IMG/VR virus record: IMGVR_UViG_3300033233_000015
Location: 1 to 64,000 of that record
Strand: one strand, 5' to 3'
DNA from: a virus
DNA length: 64,000 nt
Program-made: the position numbers and the translations under genes
Shown here: positions 41,660-49,541 of the stretch, in pieces
How positions within the stretch are numbered: the stretch's first letter is position 1
Layout: each line of letters starts with the position of its first letter
The notes under the pieces: model-generated
Database searches by the model: none
What the model saw: the letters and a program-made list of their open reading frames with translations, nothing else
Told to the model about the DNA's origin: nothing

Positions 41660-44270
41660 CTACCGCATCCTCCAAGGCGACGCGCTCGAGCGTCTTCGCG
41701 AACTGCCGTCCGACTCGTTCGACGCGATGCTCTGCGATCCGCCGGCCGGAATTTCGTTCATGAACAAAAAGTGGGATGGCGATAAGGGCGGACGCGATCA
41801 GTGGATCGCGTGGCTCGCCGACGTCATGCGCGAGGCGAGGCGATGTTTGAAGCCTGGCGCGTACGCGCTCGTGTGGGCGCTTCCCCGCACGTCGCACTGG
41901 ACCGCGATGGCGATCGAGAACGCGGGCTTCGAGGTGCGCGATGTCGTCACGCATGTCTTCGGGTGTCTGAGCGATGACACCGAAATACTGCTCGATTCAG
42001 GGTGGACCCGCTACCGTAATATCGACGAAGGTGATCTCGCACTTTGCTACGATGCGGAGCATGACGAGTTCCGATGGCAGCGCGTCGAGGAAGTCGTCTC
42101 CTACGCCTACGCGGATACCGCCTTCCGTATTCGCTCGGATCGTACAGACCAGCTCGTCTCCCGCGAGCACCGCTGCCTCGTTGAACGAGATGGAGGCTAC
42201 GCTTTCGCGCGAGCAGACTCACTGGAACGCGAAGCGCGTGTACCCGTTCTGGAAGACGTGCACGAACTGCTCGCAGCCCTTCCCGTGCCATACGAGGGAA
42301 CAGGCGGTTCGGAACGCATCGTGTGCGGGGTGTCACGGATCGCTCATCTCGAAGGCGAAAAAGGGTGTCTACCGAACGCCCGCAGCGACATGCCTGCATT
42401 GTCGCAAGACGTTCCGTCGTCATCGAGGTCAGCCGACATCGCGCGCGAAATACTGCACCAAAAAATGTTGGGGAGCTGCACGGTCAGCGGACCCGAAGTT
42501 CGCGGCGAAGATGCGGAAGATCGGGGCATTGGGTCGGTCGGGATGGACGGCCGCGAGCGCGGACTCGTATCGGGAGAAGATGAGCGGAGCGAAGAATCCG
42601 GCCTGGCGGGGCGGAGTCACTTTCAAGCGGAACAAGGGGAACTACATCGGGCCGAAGTACGTGAGATGTCCGAAGGTGTTCGCCAAGATGTCGCGCAAGG
42701 ACGGCTACGTGATGGAGCATCGACTAGTCGTCGCTCAGCAGATCGGTCGCTCGCTGACGCGCACGGAGTCAGTGCACCACGAAGACCACAACACGCGGAA
42801 CAACTCACCATCGAACCTTCTGCTCTTCGCGACGAACCGAGATCACAAGCTGTACGAGGCGCACGGTTCACCCGCACCGATCTGGCGACTGTAGAGCCCG
42901 TTCTGTACGAGGGCATCGTCTGGTGCGTTCGGGTGCCGACGGGGGCGTTCGTCGCGCGTCGTAACGGCAAGGCGTTCGTCACGGGTAATTCTGGTTTCCC
43001 GAAGTCGCTCGATCTGTCGAAAGCGATCGACGCGCACTTCGGCGCCGAGCGCGAGGTCGTCGGCACGCGAACGCTGACGGGCAACGCAGCGGTCTCGACG
43101 AAGGAGAAGGGCGGCACGTACGGTGTGCAAGTCGGCACCGCGCCGGCGAAAGAGGTCGATGTGACGACGGCGGCGACGCCAGAGGCCGCTGCGTACGACG
43201 GCTACGGCACGGCGCTGAAGCCCGCCTCCGAGCACTGGATCCTCGCGCGCAAGCCGCTCGAGGGGACGTACGCGGAGAACGCGTTGAAGTGGGGGACGGG
43301 AGGGATCGCGATCGATGCGTGCCGCATCGGATACGCCAGCGAGGGCGATCAAGCAGCAGCAGCGCAACGAGCGTGCCACGATCAGAACGCGGGTCGCACG
43401 GCCTACGGCGACTTCAACAACGGCGCAGCGTCGCTGCCTGGCTACTTCGAGAAGCAGGCGCTCGGCCGATGGCCCGCGAACCTCATGCTGTCGCACGCGG
43501 ACGGGTGCGAGCGGACCGGCTCGTCGACGTCGATACGATCCGTACCGCGCGGCGTCTCGGTGCGAAATAACAAGAACGCGATCTACGGCCCTGGCCTCGG
43601 CGGTCGGCCGGAAAAGGTCGAAGAGGTCGAAGAGGTCGAAGAGGTCGAAGAGGTCTTCTCGTGCGTCTCGGGATGCCCTGTCAAGCTCCTCGACGAACAG
43701 AGCGGCGATCGTCCCGGCATGTCCGGCGGCGGCGCGCACCACTCGGAGTACGAGGGCGGCATGTTCGGCGCGATCGACTCGACGTCGACGGCGCGCGCGG
43801 ACACGGGCGGCGCGTCGCGCTTCTTCTACGTCGCCAAGGCCAGCCGCTTCGAGCGCGAGCTCGGATGCGAACATCTTCCGAAGAAGTCGGCGGGCGAGAT
43901 GGTCGATCGCGAGGACGAGAGCGACGGTATGAAGAGCCCACGCGCTGGCGCGGGCCGCACGGGCGGAGCGCGCAACCATCACCCCACGATCAAGAGCGTC
44001 GCGCTCGCGACGTACCTGGCAAAGCTCATCAAGCCGCCGAAGTCCGCGAGGCTGCTCAATCCGTTTGCCGGATCGGGCACCGAGGGCATCGGCGCGATGC
44101 GCGCGGGCTTCGACGAGATCGTCTGCATCGAACTAGAGCCCGAGTACGTCGCCATCGCCGAAGCTCGCTTCGCGCGATGGTCGGAGATCCCCACGCACGT
44201 CAACCCGCAGGAGTCCAAACCCGCGAAGGTGGACGAGCGGCAGGCGTCGCTCTTCGGAGGTTCGCGATGA
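41652..44270 (+). CDS. DNA methyltransferase (beta class, N4/N6) with an intein
   Basis: 872 residues. The extein has CDPPAGISFM (28-37, catalytic DPPx motif) and, in the C-terminal part, LLNPFAGSGTEGIG (FxGxG SAM motif): the order of beta-class N6-adenine or N4-cytosine methyltransferases. Residues 105-446 are an intein between THVFG and SGFPKSLD, a conserved spot near the active site. A tract of KVEEVEEVEEVEEV comes from a 9-bp repeat. The target site cannot be read from the sequence. Confidence 0.9.
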   Translation: MSDYRILQGDALERLRELPSDSFDAMLCDPPAGISFMNKKWDGDKGGRDQWIAWLADVMREARRCLKPGAYALVWALPRTSHWTAMAIENAGFEVRDVVTHVFGCLSDDTEILLDSGWTRYRNIDEGDLALCYDAEHDEFRWQRVEEVVSYAYADTAFRIRSDRTDQLVSREHRCLVERDGGYAFARADSLEREARVPVLEDVHELLAALPVPYEGTGGSERIVCGVSRIAHLEGEKGCLPNARSDMPALSQDVPSSSRSADIAREILHQKMLGSCTVSGPEVRGEDAEDRGIGSVGMDGRERGLVSGEDERSEESGLAGRSHFQAEQGELHRAEVREMSEGVRQDVAQGRLRDGASTSRRSADRSLADAHGVSAPRRPQHAEQLTIEPSALRDEPRSQAVRGARFTRTDLATVEPVLYEGIVWCVRVPTGAFVARRNGKAFVTGNSGFPKSLDLSKAIDAHFGAEREVVGTRTLTGNAAVSTKEKGGTYGVQVGTAPAKEVDVTTAATPEAAAYDGYGTALKPASEHWILARKPLEGTYAENALKWGTGGIAIDACRIGYASEGDQAAAAQRACHDQNAGRTAYGDFNNGAASLPGYFEKQALGRWPANLMLSHADGCERTGSSTSIRSVPRGVSVRNNKNAIYGPGLGGRPEKVEEVEEVEEVEEVFSCVSGCPVKLLDEQSGDRPGMSGGGAHHSEYEGGMFGAIDSTSTARADTGGASRFFYVAKASRFERELGCEHLPKKSAGEMVDREDESDGMKSPRAGAGRTGGARNHHPTIKSVALATYLAKLIKPPKSARLLNPFAGSGTEGIGAMRAGFDEIVCIELEPEYVAIAEARFARWSEIPTHVNPQESKPAKVDERQASLFGGSR
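41964..42989 (+). other. Intein in the DNA methyltransferase, with out-of-frame HNH gene inside
   Basis: 342 codons from CLSDDTEILLDSGW (block A) through REHRCLVERDGGYAFARADS (block B) to GAFVARRNGKAFVTGN followed by Ser (blocks F and G). About 200 codons between blocks B and F have no intein or endonuclease features in this frame; the HNH domain is instead encoded in the +1 frame (42190-42894). The frame stays open throughout, so splicing is still possible. Confidence 0.85.
42190..42894 (+). CDS. HNH homing endonuclease nested out of frame in the intein
   Basis: About 234 residues in the +1 frame relative to the methyltransferase. Three Cys pairs (CTNCSQPF, CAGC, CLHC followed by CTKKC) precede a NPAWRGG segment, GYVMEHRLVVAQQIGR and SVHHEDHNTRNNSPSNLLLF, the HNH core of common phage nucleases. 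It ends with a TAG just before intein block F. Start candidates are ATG 42190 or GTG 42237; neither has a strong ribosome site, so frameshifting from the intein is also possible. Confidence 0.75.
   Translation: MEATLSREQTHWNAKRVYPFWKTCTNCSQPFPCHTREQAVRNASCAGCHGSLISKAKKGVYRTPAATCLHCRKTFRRHRGQPTSRAKYCTKKCWGAARSADPKFAAKMRKIGALGRSGWTAASADSYREKMSGAKNPAWRGGVTFKRNKGNYIGPKYVRCPKVFAKMSRKDGYVMEHRLVVAQQIGRSLTRTESVHHEDHNTRNNSPSNLLLFATNRDHKLYEAHGSPAPIWRL
43614..43658 (+). repeat. 9-bp tandem repeat in the methyltransferase gene
   Basis: Four copies of (G/A)AGGTCGAA followed by a partial copy GAGGTCTTC, encoding a Val-Glu-Glu repeat. The copy number could vary without shifting the frame. Confidence 0.75.
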
Positions 44271-44686
44271 CCGACCAGCGCCCCAAAGTGGTGACCGACC
44301 AGCCCGCCACCCGCACCTACAACGAGATCACTCCGTCGATGCGCGCGTTCATCGGGACGCGCGAGGTGCTTCGCCGCATCGGCTACAGAGCCGACGATCT
44401 CTACTGCATGACGGCGCGCAGCGCGAAGCTGCGCGGCGCGATCAGCGCGTTCTGCGTTCTGAGGACGCAGGGCAAGGAGTTCTCGGTCGAGCTCGGAGCC
44501 ATCGACAGCGAGCCGAAGTTCGCCGACGAGTACAAGATCATCGCGTACGTCGTCAACGCGGGCGGGATCCCGAAGCCCGATCTCGATCGCATGTATAACG
44601 AGTGCGAGGCGCGACAGAACGTCGTCGATCTGGTGATGGCGATTCAGGCAAAGGGGATCCTTCTCCCGAGCGAGATGCTTCGATGA
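44267..44686 (+). CDS. Unknown protein (139 aa)
   Basis: An alpha/beta protein with GKEFSVELGAIDSEPKFADE and a helical end. No family is recognised. GGAGG precedes the ATGA overlap. Confidence 0.5.
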   Translation: MTDQRPKVVTDQPATRTYNEITPSMRAFIGTREVLRRIGYRADDLYCMTARSAKLRGAISAFCVLRTQGKEFSVELGAIDSEPKFADEYKIIAYVVNAGGIPKPDLDRMYNECEARQNVVDLVMAIQAKGILLPSEMLR

Positions 44687-45186
44687 AGTCGCCGTGGACC
44701 ATCTCGTGGAGAGCGGACCCGCGCGCGCGTGCGATCGCCGACCGCCACTACAACAGACAGAACCCTGGCTCACCGCAGTTCGTGCCGCCTGGAAAGCCGC
44801 TCGTTCTTCTGACCGACGACGCGCGCGCGCTCTGGATCTCGCACTGGCCGATCGCCGAGTACGTGAAGCACGAGTGGGCGGGCGCGTGGATGTGCACCTG
44901 CTTCCGAAACGAAGCGCGCGAGGTCTACCTGTCGAGCGATCTCATTCGCGCTGCGGTGGCGGCGACGATCGCGGAGTGGGGCACACCTCCCGAGCTCGGG
45001 ATGGTGACGTTCGTCGATCCCGAGAAGACGCACAAGAAGCGCGATCCGGGTCGCTGCTTTCGGAAAGCGGGCTTCCGCGTCGTCGGCCGCACCAAGGACA
45101 AGAACCTCGTCGCGTTGCAACTCTTGCCGTCGGAGATGCCCGAACCACTCGCGCCTCTCTCGACGCAGATCGGACTATTCGCATGA
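44683..45186 (+). CDS. Possible GNAT-fold (Mom-like) phage protein
   Basis: A 167-residue protein of a widespread phage and actinobacterial family: ADRHYNRQ, PQFVPPGKPLVLLT, WISHWPIAE, WAGAWMCTCFRNE, GMVTFVDPEK, KRDPGRCFRKAGF and VALQLLPSEMP. The strand-helix order and the FRKAGF end suit a GNAT fold, as in the Mom DNA-modifying enzyme; this is an inference. It lies just before QueC and DpdA, which supports a link with DNA modification. Confidence 0.5.
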   Translation: MKSPWTISWRADPRARAIADRHYNRQNPGSPQFVPPGKPLVLLTDDARALWISHWPIAEYVKHEWAGAWMCTCFRNEAREVYLSSDLIRAAVAATIAEWGTPPELGMVTFVDPEKTHKKRDPGRCFRKAGFRVVGRTKDKNLVALQLLPSEMPEPLAPLSTQIGLFA

Positions 45187-45362
45187 TGACGCCCGAACAG
45201 AACCGAGATCGAATCCTGGCGCGGATCGACGCGATCATGAACCAACCGTACAAGGCTCCCGAGCGCATCAAGTCGGAGCTCTACGCCTTCATGATCGAAG
45301 AGTTCCGCGCGTGCTCGGAAGCGACGCTGCGGGCGGTTCGTGACGGGAAGGTCAAGCCGTGA
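45183..45362 (+). CDS. Small helical protein (59 aa)
   Basis: A helical protein (RDRILARIDAIMNQP, RIKSELYAFMIEEF). No family is recognised. ATGA and GTGA overlaps with its neighbours. Confidence 0.5.
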   Translation: MMTPEQNRDRILARIDAIMNQPYKAPERIKSELYAFMIEEFRACSEATLRAVRDGKVKP

Positions 45363-46036
45363 ACAATCCGAACGCGGTCGTTCTTCTCTCGGGAGGCATG
45401 GACTCGGTGGCGGCGCTCTATTGGGCGCGGACGCGGTACGACCGCGTCTTCGCCGTGTCGTTCGACTATGGTCAGCCGAACCGCGACGCCGAACTGTACG
45501 TAGCGGGGACGTGCGCGAAGGGGCTCGACATCAAGTGGGATCGGCTCGTCCTGGCGGGGCTTCCTCGAGCGGGGCTCCTCGATCACATCGAGCCGCACAA
45601 CGACGCGAAACCGATCAACGCCGCGTTCGTGCCCGGCCGGAACCTCGTCTTCCTCACGCTGGCGGCGGGCCGTGCGACGTCTCTCTGCCCGAACGGCAAC
45701 ATCGATCTCGTCATCGGAGCGTGCGTCGACGACGCGCGCGGGTTCCCCGACTGCCGCGCGACGACGCTGGCGAAGCTCGGCGAGGCGCTGCGTGCGGGCA
45801 TGGCGAGGGAGATCCAAATCGTCTCGCCGTGGATCGATCGCACCAAGACGCAGATCCTCGACTCGCTCGACGGAGCTGCGCGTATCGCCGTCGCACGATC
45901 GTGGTCGTGCTACCGAGGCACGGGGCCGTGCGGCGAATGCTCGGCCTGCGTCGCACGCGCACGCGCGTTCGCCGCTGCGCATCTTCGCGATGAATCCTCG
46001 ATGCCCATCATGACGGGCGGGGACGGTGCGCGATGA
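45359..46036 (+). CDS. queC: 7-cyano-7-deazaguanine synthase
   Basis: A 225-residue protein with LLSGGMDSVAAL (PP-loop, 9-20), FDYGQ, FVPGRNLVFL, DDARGFPDCR, TKTQIL and the zinc motif SCY...CGECSAC: all QueC signatures. It converts 7-carboxy-7-deazaguanine to preQ0 with ATP and ammonia. Together with the following DpdA-like gene it points to 7-deazaguanine inserted into the viral DNA. A GTG start overlaps the upstream stop. Confidence 0.92.
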   Translation: MNNPNAVVLLSGGMDSVAALYWARTRYDRVFAVSFDYGQPNRDAELYVAGTCAKGLDIKWDRLVLAGLPRAGLLDHIEPHNDAKPINAAFVPGRNLVFLTLAAGRATSLCPNGNIDLVIGACVDDARGFPDCRATTLAKLGEALRAGMAREIQIVSPWIDRTKTQILDSLDGAARIAVARSWSCYRGTGPCGECSACVARARAFAAAHLRDESSMPIMTGGDGAR

Positions 46037-46758
46037 AGGCGTTCTTCGCGATCGGTGATGCGCACACGGGGATCAAGTTCCTGTCGGACAAGCGCGTCCT
46101 CTTCAGTTTCGCGTACGTCGGAACCAACTGGCTCCCGAATCACAAGCTCGCGGAGGTCTGCGCGGGCTCGCCTGAGGTGATGATCGATTCTGGCGTGTTC
46201 ACGGCCTGGAAGCAGGGGAAGACCATCGAGCTCGAAACGTACGTCGATTGGCTCAAGAACACCGCGCCAGCGTTTCGGTGGTGCATGGCGCTCGACGTCA
46301 TCACGGACGCGAAGGCGTCGCTCGCGCAGTGGCGCAAGATGATCTCCTCGGCGCCGACGCTCGCCTCCAGCATCGTGCCGGTGTGGCACGAAGGCGATCC
46401 GCTCGACATCCTCGACGAGTACGTCTCGCTCTCGGAGCTCGTCGCTCTCGGCCGCATCGAGGGTCGCCGATCGGAGCAGAAGACGTACGAGTTCTACGAC
46501 GCGGCGTTCAATGCCTACCCTGAGGGCAGGTTTCACGCGCTCGGTCAAGCGAACCCCGTGCACCTAGAGCCGTATCCGTTCGCGTCGTTCGACTCGACGG
46601 GATGGCAGCGCGACGCAGCGTACTCGAACGCGGCGAGGTGGCCGTTCAACCGCTGCTCGAAGGAGACGCGGCTTCGCGCGTACATCGAGGCCATCGAAAC
46701 GATCGAGCACAAGCCGCCGAAGCAGTTGAGCCTCGCGATGGGGAGGAGGACGGCGTGA
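46033..46758 (+). CDS. dpdA: DpdA-like DNA 7-deazaguanine transglycosylase (TGT paralogue)
   Basis: A 241-residue protein, the size of short phage DpdA forms. VMIDSGVFTAWKQG (Asp52), CMALDVITD, IVPVWHEGDPL, VALGRIEG, HALGQANP and ASFDSTGW with the probable nucleophile Asp187 follow the TGT barrel order. It would exchange guanine in DNA for a 7-deazaguanine. It follows queC with an ATGA overlap. Genes for the earlier pathway steps are not in the window, so precursors come from the host or from genes elsewhere. Confidence 0.8.
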   Translation: MKAFFAIGDAHTGIKFLSDKRVLFSFAYVGTNWLPNHKLAEVCAGSPEVMIDSGVFTAWKQGKTIELETYVDWLKNTAPAFRWCMALDVITDAKASLAQWRKMISSAPTLASSIVPVWHEGDPLDILDEYVSLSELVALGRIEGRRSEQKTYEFYDAAFNAYPEGRFHALGQANPVHLEPYPFASFDSTGWQRDAAYSNAARWPFNRCSKETRLRAYIEAIETIEHKPPKQLSLAMGRRTA

Positions 46759-47126
46759 GCAAGCACGAAGAACGCGCGCGGCGGGTGAACGCATCGACTT
46801 GTCCCGCTCAGGAGAGCAACGATCCGAAGGATTGCAACTGCGTCGAAACACTCGTTGCCGAGTTCGACGCGGTAGAGGCGGAGGCGAAGTCCGCCGAGCC
46901 TGGCGGAGTAGATCGCATCGTGCCGCTGTCGAACGGCGACATCGAAGTATGGAGCGACGGGCACGCGCATACTTACTCGCCGACCTCACGACTCGTCGCT
47001 GCTGAGGATGATGTAGCGCGGTTGCGAACTGCGCTGACGAACATGCTGGAGACGCAACTCTCGAAGTCGAGCGAGGGTGATCGGCATCGGGACCAGGCGC
47101 GCGACGTGATGAGGAGGACCGCGTGA
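46755..47126 (+). CDS. Unknown protein (123 aa)
   Basis: Charged, with CPAQESNDPKDCNC near the start and a helical end (LRTALTNMLETQLSK). A GTG start overlaps the dpdA stop with GGAGGA upstream. No family is recognised. Confidence 0.5.
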   Translation: MSKHEERARRVNASTCPAQESNDPKDCNCVETLVAEFDAVEAEAKSAEPGGVDRIVPLSNGDIEVWSDGHAHTYSPTSRLVAAEDDVARLRTALTNMLETQLSKSSEGDRHRDQARDVMRRTA

Positions 47127-47248
47127 AAGATCGAGTGAGAGGCGCGCTCGTCATCGCTCTCGTGGTCGCGTACTGCATCGCGATCATGCACGACTTCTAC
47201 TATCTGCGCACCGCGCGTCCGCACGAGATCGGGTGGTGTCTGCAATGA
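47123..47248 (+). CDS. Small membrane peptide (41 aa)
   Basis: A basic start followed by one transmembrane helix (GALVIALVVAYCIAIMH). GTGA overlap upstream and ATGA overlap downstream support it as real. The role is unknown. Confidence 0.5.
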   Translation: MKDRVRGALVIALVVAYCIAIMHDFYYLRTARPHEIGWCLQ

Positions 47249-47754
47249 TGATCATTGGCATCGGGGGCTTGACATCGTCGACCGTTCCGTGGCATTGGTG
47301 GTTGGTGCCGCGCGGAGCGAAGCCAAAAATCTACGACAAGGGTCTCGTTGCGCGCGTAACCGATTTGTACGCGGGTGGGATGACGCAGACCGAAGTGGCC
47401 GCTGCGGTCGGGCTCACGCAGAAGGTCGTGTGGAAGTTGATGCTTCGTCACGGAATCAAGGCGCGCGTCGCGGCGAAACGAGATCAGCGAGGTCCGAAAA
47501 ATTCCACATGGAAAGGTGGGCAGGCTCGATATGCAGCCCTGCATCTTCGGGTCGCGACCGTTCGCGGTAAGCCGAAGCGATGCGGGGACTGCGGGACCAC
47601 GAAGGCGAAACGATACGAGTGGGCAAACCTGACGGGTCGCTACGACGACGTGAACGATTACAGACGGCTATGCGTTTCCTGTCATCACAAGATGGACGGA
47701 ACCGTCCGCAACCTTGGGGCGCACACCAAGAGAAAGGGTACTCGCCCGAGATGA
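47245..47754 (+). CDS. HNH-like endonuclease with N-terminal helix-turn-helix (169 aa)
   Basis: YAGGMTQTEVAAAVGLTQ then KVVWKLMLRHGIK is a helix-turn-helix. GPKNSTWKGG, CGDCGTTKAKRYEWAN, YDDVNDYRRLCVSCHHKMDG is the common phage HNH/zinc C-terminus. The end overlaps the ATG of the cytosine methyltransferase (ATGATG at 47751), so it may be a mobile nuclease inserted beside the methyltransferase. Confidence 0.7.
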   Translation: MMIIGIGGLTSSTVPWHWWLVPRGAKPKIYDKGLVARVTDLYAGGMTQTEVAAAVGLTQKVVWKLMLRHGIKARVAAKRDQRGPKNSTWKGGQARYAALHLRVATVRGKPKRCGDCGTTKAKRYEWANLTGRYDDVNDYRRLCVSCHHKMDGTVRNLGAHTKRKGTRPR

Positions 47755-49152
47755 TGACGATTGGTTCATTGTTCTCGGGCATAAGTAGGCGGCCTCGAGT
47801 TGGGGCTTGAGCGCTCGGGCTTCGGCCCCGTCGTCTTCCAGTGCGAGATCGATCCGTTCTGCCGCAGCGTGCTCGCAAAGCACTGGCCCGACGCAAAGAG
47901 GTATGAGGATGTCCGATCCATTGACGAGTCCGCTCCACGAGTCGACGTCCTCTGCGGAGGATTCCCTTGCACGGACATCAGCGTCGCTGGAAGGGGAGCG
48001 GGACTCGAGGGAGAGCACTCCGGGCTCTGGTTCGAGTTCGCTCGCATCATTCGCGTTCTACGACCGCGGATCGTTGTTGCCGAAAACGTGGCAGCTCTCC
48101 TTGGTAGGGGAATCGATCGTATACTCGGAGACCTTTCCTCGCTCGGGTACGATGCGGAGTGGTCGACTCTACGAGCGAGCGACTTGGGCGCGCCGCACCT
48201 CAGGGATCGCGTCTTCATCATCGCGTGGAGGGTGGCCGACGCCGACGGCGAACGACTGGAAGGGGCCGAACCTCAGCGGGAGCGGGACGGCGAGCTCGAA
48301 CTCGCTGTCGACGAAGGTAGCGTTGTGGCCGACGCCGAACGCAGCGAGGGGGCAGACGCTCCCCGAGGAAGCGTCGGACACGGGAGCGATGCCCGACGGC
48401 TCGAAGCGTCAGTTCGGTCTTCGCGAAGCGGTGAAGCGATCGACATGGCCGACGCCACGAGCTCACGATGCGGAGTCGCCGGGCGGATTCGATCGAGCGA
48501 CGGAGGGCGGCCCGAGCTTGGCGACGGCGGTGCGATTGTGGCCGACGCCCGACGCTTCGATGGTGACGGGCGGTCGGACGCTGCCGTCGGACTGCTCGGA
48601 TACGGGGCGCATGCCCGACGGGACGAAGAGACAGATGGGGCTGCGCGAGGCGGTGAAGCGCTCGACGTGGCCGACGCCGACAGCGGGCGATGCGAAATCA
48701 TCGGGATCGAGGAACCTCGAAGGCTCGGATGCACATCAGGGGATCTCGCTGACGGATCTGGTGCTGCACGGAGGCTCGACGATCGGCCGCCGTGGGACGA
48801 CGACGTGGCCGACACCGAGCGCGACGCCGTACGGATCGAGTCAGAACGGGGTGAACAGCGACAGACCGAGTGCGGGGACTCCGTCGCTCGAGACGAGCGC
48901 GAAGAAGGAGGGCGGCGTCCTGAATCCGTCGTGGGTCGAGTGCCTGATGGGATTTCCGATCGGGTACACCGATGGCCTGCCGGTCCCGACGAAGAGCAGT
49001 ACGAGTGGGAGCCGCCGCGCGCGCTCCCCAAAGGCCGACACCCCAACCGAGCCGCACGACTGAAGGCGCTCGGCAACGCGGTCGTGCCGCAGCAGGGCGA
49101 GGTTGTCGGTCGAGAGGTGCATCGGATTCTTGCTGAGCGAGGTGTGATGTGA
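47751..49152 (+). CDS. C5-cytosine DNA methyltransferase, frameshifted near its start
   Basis: The ATG at 47751 opens MMTIGSLFSGI (the start of motif I) in one frame. After a 4-nt surplus AGTA (about 47784-47787) the frame changes, and GGLELGLERSGFG continues in the next frame, open to 49152. That frame has CGGFPCTDIS (catalytic Cys), VVAENVAALL, RDRVFIIAW, then several VADAxxxR units in the target-recognition region and LKALGNAVVPQ (motifs IX/X). A stop (TAA, 47782-47784) blocks simple read-through, so it is inactive, frameshifted in translation, restarted at TTG 47800, or carries a sequence error. Confidence 0.75.
47903..49063 (+). CDS. WPTP-repeat protein overlapping the cytosine methyltransferase in another frame
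   Basis: 386 residues in the +1 frame relative to the methyltransferase body. FAFYDRGSLLPKTWQLSL, FPRSGTMRSGRLYERATW, six WPTPxAxD-like units and LNPSWVECLMGFPIGYTDG follow the order of a phage protein family I know from other genomes. Each WPTP unit lies on the same bases as a VADA unit of the methyltransferase. ATG 47909 also fits AGAGG upstream. It may be a real overlapping gene or a shadow conserved through codon bias. Confidence 0.45.
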   Translation: MRMSDPLTSPLHESTSSAEDSLARTSASLEGERDSRESTPGSGSSSLASFAFYDRGSLLPKTWQLSLVGESIVYSETFPRSGTMRSGRLYERATWARRTSGIASSSSRGGWPTPTANDWKGPNLSGSGTASSNSLSTKVALWPTPNAARGQTLPEEASDTGAMPDGSKRQFGLREAVKRSTWPTPRAHDAESPGGFDRATEGGPSLATAVRLWPTPDASMVTGGRTLPSDCSDTGRMPDGTKRQMGLREAVKRSTWPTPTAGDAKSSGSRNLEGSDAHQGISLTDLVLHGGSTIGRRGTTTWPTPSATPYGSSQNGVNSDRPSAGTPSLETSAKKEGGVLNPSWVECLMGFPIGYTDGLPVPTKSSTSGSRRARSPKADTPTEPHD

Positions 49153-49541
49153 TCGCGCTGTTCAGGCGGGGCACCCTCAAGCTCGAAATGTATCTCGTGG
49201 ACGCCTTCGGAAATAGGCTTCCAACGAACCAAGGAATCGCCGTCGCTGGCTATTTCCCGAGTCTTCCGCCGACACCAGCGCCGACGGGGATCCCCGTCTT
49301 GTCGCCAGGCAGGCGTCTCTGCTCTGGCTGCCAGCAGGTTCGACCCCTCGCCGAGTTCGGTTACGGCGGTCACGACGGCCACGCGCGCGCCGCGCGATGC
49401 GCGTCGTGTCGCCGCGCGAATCCGTACGCTCGCATGGGTGAACGCGAGTGCGAACGATGTGGATGTCGAACCGACGCCGCTGGTGGCGTCTGTCGATTCT
49501 GTCAGGAACGAGAAGGTCAGAAGGAGAACGATCATGGATAA
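49149..49541 (+). CDS. Double zinc-ribbon protein (130 aa)
   Basis: CSGCQQVRPLAEFGYGGHDG with CASC, and CERCGC with CRFC, form two ribbons in the C-terminal half. A GTG overlaps the methyltransferase stop. The first type is common in phage proteins of unknown role. Confidence 0.55.
   Translation: MIALFRRGTLKLEMYLVDAFGNRLPTNQGIAVAGYFPSLPPTPAPTGIPVLSPGRRLCSGCQQVRPLAEFGYGGHDGHARAARCASCRRANPYARMGERECERCGCRTDAAGGVCRFCQEREGQKENDHG

Noticed and set aside
43661-44266. Plus-strand frame upstream of the 44267 gene
   Set aside because: Arg-rich and inside the methyltransferase; the true start is the ATGA overlap at 44267.
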